Virus record (IMG/VR): IMGVR_UViG_3300008105_000022
Location: 1-22,972 of that record
Direction: 5' to 3' (one strand)
From: a virus
DNA: 22,972 nucleotides
Part shown: positions 1 to 5,632 of the stretch, one piece after another
How positions within the stretch are numbered: the first letter of the stretch is position 1
Layout: each line of letters opens with the position of its first letter
The notes under the pieces: generated by a model
What the model was told of the DNA's origin: nothing
The model's database searches: none
The model's input: the letters and a program-made list of their open reading frames with translations, nothing else
Program-made: the position numbers and the translations under genes

Positions 1-170
1 AGATCAATAGTCGGACCGCGATGCACGCGGAAAGCGTTCTGTCTGCGCTTCTGTTTACGCCAAGCATGCACGCCGACGAACACAATGCCAAGAGCATACA
101 AGACAATGAACCATGCCGAGATAACCCCAGTCAAGGTTAGCACAACAAGAGCCGCGAGAATAGGAAGCAT
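1..170 (-). CDS. Small membrane protein, C-terminus beyond the left edge
   Basis: An open frame starts with ATG at 170 and runs off the left edge after 56 codons. The start is well supported: AGGAG lies 6 nt before the ATG. The N-terminus is strongly hydrophobic, with one long or two short membrane segments covering about residues 3-34. A basic tail follows (WRKQKRRQ around residues 36-43). The layout suggests an inner-membrane protein with a cytoplasmic positive patch. It is the first gene after the roughly 800-nt structured non-coding stretch and would be on the same leftward transcript, so it is probably an early gene. I do not recognise a family. A small host-interaction protein is possible, but that is inference. 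Confidence 0.6.
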   Translation of the reverse strand, partial: MLPILAALVVLTLTGVISAWFIVLYALGIVFVGVHAWRKQKRRQNAFRVHRGPTID

Positions 171-208
171 TGTATTCTCCTCTGTATCTCTACTTGAATA
201 ATCAAGCA

Positions 209-338
209 TTAGTGAGTTACAAAAACGGATAGATACAAGGTCCGCTAAGACCCTGTAACCGTATGGATGCAATCCTGCATCAACTTTTATCGGTCTATAA
301 GTTAGCGCTTACGTCTATCCGCTTTTGGAACTCACTAA
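209..338 (-). other. 25-bp near-perfect helix closing a branched RNA domain
   Basis: The arms at 209-233 and 314-338 are inverted copies of each other. On the minus strand they give 23 Watson-Crick pairs, one G-U pair and one mismatch. The 80-nt interior holds a perfect 6-bp tetraloop hairpin at 266-281. It also offers alternative pairings, for example between the CGCTAA and TTAGCG blocks. The helix is long enough to be an RNase III substrate. It ends about 38 nt before the next start codon, so it may separate the RNA from the downstream gene. Confidence 0.6.
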
Positions 339-950
339 GCACAACTAGCGTTATGCCTAGTGAGAACACCAATCTAGCCTTCGCTAAGCATTCGCGGCTT
401 ATAACCTCATCAGCAACAAAACATTCGGAACTCGCGTTTGTCGAATGTCCTTGTCGTTGCATAGCTATAAGAGCTAGCACTTAACACGGCTCTACCAGAG
501 ACTTAAGGCTTGCGCTTGCACAAGTGTCGGACTGCCGACTGTTCGTGCAAAGGGTTCCATCCTGCTAGCTGCACTCGATTAAGAGCGACCGTTTGTCAGA
601 CAGTCTTGCTAGGTAGCCCGGCTCTCCACCGGATTTCATCCCTGCGAGGCTATCCCTAGTGTCATGACTAGAGAACACGGTGCAACTCCCGCCACCGCCT
701 GTTTCGCCTTCATTGCAGCGTATCCGCGCTTGCTTCGGAATACCCTTTAAGCCGGTATCTAGCTTTCAATTCCTTACAGCATTAGGCTTATGCTGTCAAC
801 CTGTTTGTGAGGGAAGCCTCACTATTTATATGCTTATGTCAGTGTCGAGAGTTACAGAGCTAGGAACACGTTGCCGAAGCGGTTTGTTACCTAGACCGTC
901 ATTCCGATCTGACTGATCCCTTATAGAGCATCTTTAGATCGATGTCTATA

Positions 951-1004
951 GAGATTTATGAGATAGACCGTGAAATTCCAGAACCCGGTCTATCCTTAAA
1001 TCTC
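951..1004 (-). promoter_or_regulatory. Bipartite hairpin, possible RNase III processing site
   Basis: The lower stem is 8 bp (951-958 with 997-1004). It is separated from a 9-bp upper stem (962-970 with 986-994) by an asymmetric internal loop of 2 nt on the 5' side and 3 nt on the 3' side of the minus transcript. The apical loop is 15 nt. It starts 8 nt after the stop of the 63-aa gene. The architecture and the GATTTA/TAAATC lower stem recur in the hairpin at 5588-5632. No U-run follows, so it is unlikely to be a terminator. Confidence 0.5.
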
Positions 1005-1011
1005 TTCGTTC

Positions 1012-1203
1012 TCAAGCCTTCATAAGGCGATTGAACGCTGCGACGAAGATTGTCATGAACACGCACGACACAATGAAATTCGTTGCACTCTGGAGCGGAT
1101 AGAAACCAATCAACCCTGCTAGACCAAACGGAAGAAACAGGAACGAGAGGATTGCACCAACTAGCATCGCGATCAGCAGGACCGCCTTGGTTATCTCTTT
1201 CAT
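1012..1203 (-). CDS. 63-aa early membrane protein
   Basis: This small protein has two predicted membrane segments, at about residues 6-30 and 38-57. A short loop joins them and the C-terminus is basic (RLMKA). I chose the ATG at 1203, which has a purine-rich AAAGAG about 6 nt upstream. The in-frame ATG at 1254 has no ribosome site and lies at about the predicted transcription start. The gene sits immediately downstream of a near-consensus sigma-70 promoter, so it would be read by host RNA polymerase early in infection. Its stop is followed within 10 nt by the bipartite hairpin that opens the structured RNA region. I see no family signature. Small two-helix phage proteins of this size are often host-takeover or exclusion factors, but nothing here proves that. 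Confidence 0.55.
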   Translation of the reverse strand: MKEITKAVLLIAMLVGAILSFLFLPFGLAGLIGFYPLQSATNFIVSCVFMTIFVAAFNRLMKA

Positions 1204-1246
1204 ATTCTGCTCTTTCTCTCTAATCAGGATCAGTTGGTCAATCCAA

Positions 1247-1329
1247 CCTTGCATCTGTTATATCCATACTGATTGTGTCTGTCAATCCCTTTTTATTGCA
1301 TCCTTGCATTTTTCTGATGCATCCATGCA
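1247..1329 (-). repeat. CCTTGCAT-type short repeats flanking the early promoter
   Basis: CCTTGCAT occurs exactly at 1247-1254 and 1302-1309, and CCATGCA at 1323-1329. In plus-strand reading the last two lie in a 13-bp direct repeat with a 21-bp period (1297-1309 and 1318-1330). They are embedded in an ATTGCAT/ATGCAAT dyad (1295-1301 with 1325-1331). The sites bracket the -35/-10 elements on both sides, the arrangement of an operator pair. Confidence 0.4.
1250..1285 (-). promoter_or_regulatory. Host sigma-70-type promoter (early, leftward)
   Basis: On the minus strand, TTGACA (1280-1285) is followed by a 17-bp spacer and TATAAC (1257-1262). This is a perfect -35 box and a five-of-six -10 box at optimal spacing. 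An A-rich run sits just upstream. Transcription would start near 1250 and run into the 63-aa gene and the structured RNA region. Confidence 0.7.
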
Positions 1330-1510
1330 ATCTCTGTAATTTTTGTATCCTATTATAGAGTATCAATCTCTAGTTGTATCTGTATCTTATATCATATCAG
1401 TCTGTATCAATATATGTATGTATAATTATATATATTCTTGTATTATATATCTATTTATATTTCTATCTTCGATAGTATAAGGATACCGATACAGTAAACA
1501 ACAAGATTGC

Positions 1511-1530
1511 TTCTTATATCTAATAAGGAG
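1511..1530 (-). promoter_or_regulatory. Third, weaker copy of the phage promoter-like motif
   Basis: The minus strand reads CTCCTTATTAGATATAAGAA. It matches the motif upstream of the tail-fibre gene over TCC-TATTAGATATAA but diverges in the 3' part, where the other two copies read AACAC. Its position in the non-coding junction would fit a phiOR/phiOL-like element. In such AT-rich DNA a chance match is possible. Confidence 0.3.
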
Positions 1531-1622
1531 GGATATAGGATTTAATTAGATATCTAATGATATCAATGAGTTAGAATATAATGTATTCTATCTAGTAGTA
1601 TAATCAATTATATCTATGTATA

Positions 1623-1763
1623 TTAATCAGGATAGGATGAAATAACAATCATAATAGCAATACAGATGCCCACAAGAGCTAACACAATCCATACCAGTTC
1701 AAGCACTCGTATGCTATCCGGCTTAATGTCATTTATATCTATGCTTATAAAATGTAGAACCAA
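1623..1763 (-). CDS. Doubtful short ORF encoding a transmembrane peptide
   Basis: From TTG at 1763 the frame encodes 46 aa; from GTG at 1706 it encodes 27 aa. The C-terminal part is a clean hydrophobic helix (about 20 residues rich in Ile, Val, Leu) ending in SSYPD. The DNA is somewhat richer in G+C here than the AT-rich sequence on either side. Neither start has a recognisable ribosome site, so translation is uncertain. I list it because this phage uses TTG often and small membrane peptides surround it. Confidence 0.22.
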   Translation of the reverse strand: MVLHFISIDINDIKPDSIRVLELVWIVLALVGICIAIMIVISSYPD

Positions 1764-1847
1764 TATGTATTTTCAGGATTAAATACTTCTGTATATTTAA
1801 GGGCTATGGGGGGAATCCAGCATCGGCAGATTGTTAGATACCCGCAC

Positions 1848-1881
1848 AAAAAATTCTGCAATTTTCGCCATCAGCCAGAAT
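1848..1881 (-). terminator. Likely rho-independent terminator ending the late operon
   Basis: ATTCTG and CAGAAT form a 6-bp stem with a 17-nt loop (1876-1881 with 1853-1858). A run of five to six U follows on the minus transcript. It lies about 65 nt after the stop of the 237-aa gene, the last late gene. The stem is weak, but the U-run is good. Confidence 0.5.
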
Positions 1882-1925
1882 ATACGCGAACCCGTATAAA
1901 CAACGGATATACGAACTCGCGTATA
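1881..1925 (-). other. Perfect 9-bp inverted repeat just after the last late gene
   Basis: TATACGCGA at 1881-1889 pairs perfectly with 1917-1925. A further CGTAT/ATACG pairing is possible inside the loop. It directly precedes the U-run terminator at 1848-1881 and may strengthen it or protect the 3' end of the late mRNA. Confidence 0.5.
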
Positions 1926-1946
1926 ACTAGGCATAACTAAATACAA

Positions 1947-2660
1947 CTAGATGTAATCTACGTACCCGATAATCTGAGCAGCCGCCGTAGCCGTTGCATC
2001 ATTGTTAGCAACAAGCCCTGTGCATGCAAACGCAAGTCCAAGCGGAAACACTCTACCAAGCACTGAAGTAAACACAGGAGAAGCGCCGTTAGCTGGAACC
2101 TGCACAATAGCCACAGGAATGTCTGAGGCAAGCACTGGAGCCGAAGCTTTGTTGTACAGCTTCACAAACGCCGGTGTAGCAGTAAGATTCTGGAATCCAT
2201 ACCCGTAAAGTTTACGAGCACCCGCAGCACCAATAAGCTGCGTGTTTGTACTAGCAGTAGATATGAACGGAAATGAAAGACTAGCACGATCTAGCACATT
2301 AACAGGAAGTGTTCCACTGCCGAAGCCGACAGAGGCTACCACACTACCAGACGTGTACGCTGTAATACGCGCACGAATCCGGCCCGCAAACAACGGGAAA
2401 AGATACTGACCTCCGGCTGTGATAGGTCCAGTGCTGTAGATGTTAGAAGCAGATGTATTGACGTACGGGATTTCAAACCAAGTTTGACCATCAGTCAGAG
2501 TAGCCTGCAACTGCACACTAGCATTGAACGTACCAGACAGTTCCAAAAAGCCGTAGCTGAACAGCCCAACGTCTACATCAAACAAGTCGGCATTAAGTGC
2601 AGATCTTTGTACAGCAACAATATCGTTATACTTATGAAGATTAGAATTTTGAGCGACCAA
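1947..2660 (-). CDS. Probable virion surface/structural protein, 237 aa
   Basis: The start is TTG at 2660, with AAGGAG 6 nt upstream and no competing ATG. The protein has no membrane segment or Cys-rich motif. It is rich in Ser, Thr, Ala, Val and Gly, in short beta-strand-like blocks. The N-terminal part (about 1-125) looks like one beta domain. The C-terminal part (about 130-237) looks like a second, with the pattern KLYGYGFQNLTATPAFVKLY and then a Pro/Ala/Asn loop and a final Tyr-Val-Asp-Tyr strand. Such blocks are common in phage decoration, fibre or accessory virion proteins. It lies downstream of the terminase genes, separated from the 128-aa gene by a terminator-like hairpin. Its expression could therefore be set by partial read-through. 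A virion role is inferred from composition, not from a firm family match. Confidence 0.6.
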   Translation of the reverse strand: MVAQNSNLHKYNDIVAVQRSALNADLFDVDVGLFSYGFLELSGTFNASVQLQATLTDGQTWFEIPYVNTSASNIYSTGPITAGGQYLFPLFAGRIRARITAYTSGSVVASVGFGSGTLPVNVLDRASLSFPFISTASTNTQLIGAAGARKLYGYGFQNLTATPAFVKLYNKASAPVLASDIPVAIVQVPANGASPVFTSVLGRVFPLGLAFACTGLVANNDATATAAAQIIGYVDYI

Positions 2661-2670
2661 TATAGTCTCC

Positions 2671-2707
2671 TTAAAAGAGGACCTGTGCCCGAATTAACAG
2701 GCACAGG
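2671..2707 (-). terminator. Hairpin with U-rich tail between the two accessory virion genes
   Basis: CCTGTGCC pairs perfectly with GGCACAGG (2700-2707 with 2682-2689) around a 10-nt loop. The transcript continues UCCUCUUUU, a broken U-run. The ribosome site of the next gene begins within the tail. It may be a leaky terminator or an mRNA 3' stabiliser. Confidence 0.5.
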
Positions 2708-2719
2708 ATATTAGTGCTA

Positions 2720-3106
2720 TTAGGTCTGAACGTTATTATCAGACGGCTGAGTACGCGTAGTGATTTCCTCGTACTGCACAACCACGTCAACCTGAGCACC
2801 GGCCCACGCAGTCACAGCTTCCACGAACAGCGTCTGAGACGTAACCTGATAGTTTTCAATCGTCGGAAGAGTAGAAAGAATAGCGTTAGCACCGATAGCC
2901 TGCGCAGTAACAATTTGCGTACCGCCAGCAGACGTACCAATACGAATACCGCCCGTCACAACGTTAGCGGTACGGTTACGGAAGTAGATGCGCCGGAGCA
3001 TAACACCAGCCGGCAGAACAATCTGACCGTTGGCAGTAAGTGTAGCAGTACGATTGCCGCGAACAGGCGCAGCACGCTGAGCTTCAAAGAAATTCGGCAG
3101 AGCCAT
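2720..3106 (-). CDS. Probable small decoration/accessory virion protein, 128 aa
   Basis: The ATG at 3106 has AAGGAA 7 nt upstream. The sequence alternates short hydrophobic strands with polar turns. A central block reads LPAGVMLRRIYFRNRTANVV and is followed by GGIRIGTSAGGT. The C-terminus is a beta strand (QVDVVVQYEE) and then a polar tail. There is no signal peptide or membrane segment. This beta-sandwich-like pattern is often seen in phage head-decoration or fibre-associated proteins. The gene begins right after the GC-rich structured block and is paired with the 237-aa gene, which has similar composition. The two may assemble on the same virion surface. I do not recognise a named family, and the role is an inference. 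Confidence 0.6.
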   Translation of the reverse strand: MALPNFFEAQRAAPVRGNRTATLTANGQIVLPAGVMLRRIYFRNRTANVVTGGIRIGTSAGGTQIVTAQAIGANAILSTLPTIENYQVTSQTLFVEAVTAWAGAQVDVVVQYEEITTRTQPSDNNVQT

Positions 3107-3366
3107 ATTATAGTTCCTTGTATAGTTTTACATGTAAAAATTGTGGTTATAAATCCTGAATACCGCGCCTGTCGGCCTCTCGGCCATCTAGGGCGCACGG
3201 GGCCCGCTCAGGCGGCTTAGGGAGGGCCGCTGGCCGGCAATCTAGACCCGGAAGCTACGTGTATAGCCTCGGATCAAAACGCCCGCTGGCGGGCCATCCC
3301 TGCCTCGCCTAGGAAAGGATCAACCTAGGCGATCTAATCCCCGCTCGGGAACTCTATAGCCCCGTG
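3107..3366 (-). other. GC-rich intergenic block of successive hairpins
   Basis: No gene is supported in these 260 nt. From the right on the minus strand: a CCCC/GGGG and GTGC/GCAC hairpin overlapping the 131-aa stop (3361-3383); a 9-bp inverted repeat at 3305-3313/3324-3332; a GCCCGC/GCGGGC hairpin followed by GUUUU (3276-3294); a GCCG/CGGC and a CCGC/GCGG hairpin in 3200-3240; and a GCGCC/GGCGC stem enclosing a GGCC stem with a GAGA tetraloop (3165-3196). Most of the block is clearly richer in G+C than its neighbours. The GNRA loop exists only on the minus strand, which favours an RNA read leftward. Confidence 0.55.
3276..3294 (-). terminator. Possible rho-independent terminator after the terminase operon
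   Basis: A perfect 6-bp G+C stem (3281-3286 with 3289-3294) with a tiny loop is followed by GUUUUGAUC on the minus transcript. The U-run is short, so termination may be partial. That would still allow read-through into the two accessory virion genes. Confidence 0.45.
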
Positions 3367-3762
3367 CTAGTCTTGCACAGGGGTCCCGTAGACACGGCCA
3401 GTGCCGTTCTGCCGGGCAATCCGGTTATTCTCGTACTCAACCTCGGCTGCAAGAGCCGTCTTATCTGCGCTAAATCGCGCAATAGCGTGCAGAGCAGCGG
3501 TCTTAAGGGTGTTCATGAACAATTCATGCTTGTCGTCCTGCCCGCGAATGTTACCAGCAGCCAGCAGGAGTTCTTTACGGAGGGCCGAAAGAAAGCCCCA
3601 CTCGTCACGCGGCCATTCAACAAGAGCAGAATTAGCAGAAACGCCAGTAACAGGGGTTACTGCGGGGGTTTCTTGAACCTGCTCCGCATCTTTTTCAGAT
3701 TGAACTTTACCAGATTCAGTAACAGCCCCAGCATCAAGTTCAGTAATGGTTTCATCAGTCAT
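3367..3762 (-). CDS. Hypothetical protein, 131 aa, downstream of the large terminase
   Basis: The ATG at 3762 follows the terminase stop by 9 nt, with AAAGG 6 nt upstream, so it is co-translated with the packaging genes. The first 45 residues are acidic and Thr/Pro/Val-rich and look disordered. Residues 46-131 look helical and contain a conserved-looking EWPRDEWGFLSALRKELLLA stretch and a charged helix. There is no membrane segment, signal or metal motif. I do not recognise it. Position suggests a packaging accessory or late protein, comparable in place to the small genes after T7 gene 19. That is context only. Confidence 0.7.
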   Translation of the reverse strand: MTDETITELDAGAVTESGKVQSEKDAEQVQETPAVTPVTGVSANSALVEWPRDEWGFLSALRKELLLAAGNIRGQDDKHELFMNTLKTAALHAIARFSADKTALAAEVEYENNRIARQNGTGRVYGTPVQD

Positions 3763-3771
3763 TATTAGCCT

Positions 3772-5571
3772 TTAAAATCGTCTCTGAAACTTACTCAGAG
3801 CGTTAGGAGTATTATTGCGCAGACCGTGGAAACCCGGAAGTTTCCTACCGTCACCAAGCGGGTTATTCATAAGCTTTCTGTACTGCTCTTGCTTTGCAGC
3901 AGCGGCAGCTTTAGCCTCGTCTTGCGCTAGAGCCTCTACCCAATACCGGGCAGAACCTGCAACAGCGTCTAGCCGGTCATCATGCAGAAGAGAACCGGGC
4001 TCTCGTGTAATACGAGACATCTGCCAAAACATACTGTACGTACTGCGCTTATCGGCAGGGTACTGTTGGCATTGTTTCCAGTCTTCAACAAGTAGGTCTT
4101 CGTGCACAGCGAACTTACCAGAGCCAATCATGGGCTCTAATGTATCAATGATACGTAGTTCTTTTTGTCCACTCTCCCACACGTCCTCAAGGCCGCACTG
4201 ATGCGCCTTAATTAGATGCGGTTCCCACACAGCGCGGAACGCGCCTTTACCATAGTTCTCTTCGATGCTGATATGACGAGGCTTCCAGCGCTTAGCAACT
4301 TCTGTAAGCCAGTTCAGTTGCCTCTCTGTAAATCCACCAGGCATACCGCCAACGGCGTACAGCCAGACACGTCCAGCAAGGAAGCCTGTAATTGCGTATG
4401 CAAGCTCATCCGCGTTCTTACCGCCACCAGACGGATCTACGTACATATGCCCGCCTTTCAGTGCACCGAAATCTTCGGCACTACTGACACGGAATATGCT
4501 TTCTTTATGCACGGGATGGTCTGTAGGAAGCTGAATCTTATGCTCATCAGTACGAGCAAAGTTCAGAATCATGGGAGCACGCTTTTCGTCCCTGTCAAAG
4601 GCCATAACCCGAAGGTTCAGTAGCTTCAATGGGAAACGCTCTGCATCAGACAATGCAGTACTAAGCATGTGCTGCAATTGGAAGTAAGCAGCGCCTTGGT
4701 CGATCTCTTTCTTGTTTAGTGCCTCTTCATTAAGCAGCACTTGATCGGTGACTTGGCCGCGTTCGCCAGTAGGCCCGCCTCCTGTACGGAGAGTAGGATT
4801 CTTTGCGAGGCGCTGTTTAATCAACGGAGCCAGATACGACCCGTATGAAACTTCTTCTTCTTTAGTAGGATACCTACCCGGCCAGATACGAATATCGTAC
4901 CCGCGTCCCGGCAACGTATTGTACACGCTATCAATACTCTGCGGTGTACCAAGCCAGACAATATCTCCGGTAGAACAAATCGAGGTAAAGTCTAGAGTAA
5001 GGTGTAGCAAGCGCGCACGCTGATGCTGAGTTTGGCTGTTCTTAGAACTTTCCACATCGTCAGCAATTAACAGGTCCGCACGCTTGCCCTGCATGTTTGA
5101 GGTAATACCGATGCACCTGATAGAAGGTGACTTTTCAGGACCCTTCAGAGTGTAGTGAATATCAAACGCCTCGACACTGGCTCTATCACCAGCAGACCGA
5201 TCAGGACGCATGCACTCTAGCTCATCCATACCATTAATGATCTGGATGATCCAGTTAGAGATTTCTTCGGCCATATCAGAGCCAGACGATACAATAAGAA
5301 CACGCGTAGACGGATCATGAATAAGACGCCACACCGCATAAATAGCAGTAATGGTAGTCTTAGCCTGTCCACGCTGTGCTTGGATCATTCGGTACTGAGG
5401 ACCGTTAGCAAGATACTCTCCGATATCTATTTGTAGCTCGGAGCACTTAAAGCCCATAAAGTCTTCGATAACGTCAACCAACAGGTCTTCAAATTTGGCA
5501 TAATGTTTTTGTAGAAGCTCAAGATTCTGCCATCTTTCGAGAGCTTGTTCTTCTGTCTCTCTACCGGCCAT
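3772..5571 (-). CDS. Large terminase subunit (T7 gp19-like)
   Basis: This is the ATP-driven DNA packaging motor and concatemer-cutting nuclease, acting at the portal of the prohead. The N-terminal ATPase has a Walker A variant AQRGQAKTT at about residues 65-73. Its Walker B is LLIADDVE at 167-174, where two Asp precede the Glu. The C-terminal RNase H-like nuclease shows MYVDPSGGGKNADE at about 376-389, EENYGKG at about 437-443 and HDDRLDA at 530-536. These supply the expected acidic triad. The length of 599 aa is close to T7 gp19 (586). The start at 5571 has GGAGG 4 nt upstream. A bipartite hairpin lies between it and the small terminase gene and overlaps that gene's stop. There is no sign of truncation. 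Confidence 0.95.
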   Translation of the reverse strand: MAGRETEEQALERWQNLELLQKHYAKFEDLLVDVIEDFMGFKCSELQIDIGEYLANGPQYRMIQAQRGQAKTTITAIYAVWRLIHDPSTRVLIVSSGSDMAEEISNWIIQIINGMDELECMRPDRSAGDRASVEAFDIHYTLKGPEKSPSIRCIGITSNMQGKRADLLIADDVESSKNSQTQHQRARLLHLTLDFTSICSTGDIVWLGTPQSIDSVYNTLPGRGYDIRIWPGRYPTKEEEVSYGSYLAPLIKQRLAKNPTLRTGGGPTGERGQVTDQVLLNEEALNKKEIDQGAAYFQLQHMLSTALSDAERFPLKLLNLRVMAFDRDEKRAPMILNFARTDEHKIQLPTDHPVHKESIFRVSSAEDFGALKGGHMYVDPSGGGKNADELAYAITGFLAGRVWLYAVGGMPGGFTERQLNWLTEVAKRWKPRHISIEENYGKGAFRAVWEPHLIKAHQCGLEDVWESGQKELRIIDTLEPMIGSGKFAVHEDLLVEDWKQCQQYPADKRSTYSMFWQMSRITREPGSLLHDDRLDAVAGSARYWVEALAQDEAKAAAAAKQEQYRKLMNNPLGDGRKLPGFHGLRNNTPNALSKFQRRF

Positions 5572-5587
5572 CTGGCCTCCATTATAA

Positions 5588-5632
5588 TTGATTTATTGAG
5601 ACGGCCACCGTAGCAGCCGTCTTGTAAATCAA
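5588..5632 (-). promoter_or_regulatory. Bipartite hairpin between terminase genes, possible RNase III site
   Basis: The lower stem is 8 bp (5588-5595 with 5625-5632), extendable by one A-T pair. The upper stem is 7 bp (5599-5605 with 5616-5622) with a 10-nt loop. The internal loop is 2 nt on the 5' side and 3 nt on the 3' side of the minus transcript. It overlaps the small-terminase stop and ends 17 nt before the large-terminase start. T7 has a processing site (R18.5) in the comparable place. Confidence 0.55.

Larger units (their letters stand above)
205..1004 (-). ncRNA. Candidate large structured non-coding RNA (about 800 nt)
   Basis: No ORF here has a ribosome site, yet the stretch is packed with helices. 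From the 5' end of the minus transcript (paired blocks in window coordinates): bipartite hairpin 951-1004; 860-894 with one bulge; 807-822 (6 bp, 4-nt loop); 776-796 (7 bp); 720-743; 656-671; a branched element 612-655; 587-605; a two-storey hairpin 516-550; 462-476; a long stem 413-460 (5 bp plus 7 bp); 344-361; and a closing 25-bp helix 209-233/314-338. The 25-bp helix and the 587-605 hairpin each contain a pair that is G-U on the minus strand but A-C on the plus strand, which favours leftward transcription. The host-type promoter at 1257-1285 points into it. The size is in the class of large phage-borne RNAs such as GOLLD and ROOL, but I cannot assign it to either. The ends are approximate. 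Confidence 0.55.
1290..1800. other. AT-rich non-coding region with dyads
   Basis: Apart from one doubtful short ORF this stretch has no gene. G+C falls to about 20-23% between 1380 and 1620, against roughly 47% in the structural genes. It holds a perfect 14-bp palindrome at 1545-1558 and a 7-bp dyad at 1572-1578/1584-1590. It also holds a phage-promoter-like motif at 1511-1530, and long runs of TAT/TATA steps in 1400-1470. It lies between the end of late transcription and the early host promoter. Easily melted DNA in that position could be an origin, a promoter array or part of the genome-end region. The sequence does not decide which. Confidence 0.6.

Noticed and set aside
560-720. Minus-strand peptides of 22-25 codons starting at ATGs near 705, 638 and 560
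   Set aside because: Purines touch the ATG without proper spacing, and each lies across predicted helices.
263-916. Short open frames on both strands in the structured region (263-484 plus, 295-480 minus, 680-916 plus)
   Set aside because: None has a ribosome site, compositions look random, and they overlap perfect stem-loops that are better explained by RNA structure.
1204-1254. Upstream ATG at 1254 for the small membrane protein
   Set aside because: It lies at about the predicted transcription start and has no ribosome site.
3130-3160. Degenerate promoter-like sequence before the 128-aa gene (minus ATTTATAACCACAAT)
   Set aside because: Needs an insertion to align and lacks the CCCTATTAG half.
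3150-3200. tRNA-like 5' half on the minus strand (GATGGCCGAGAGGCC resembles a class II D-arm)
   Set aside because: No T-arm, no acceptor pairing and no sensible anticodon arm follow. The pairing is better explained as a GGCC stem with a GAGA tetraloop.
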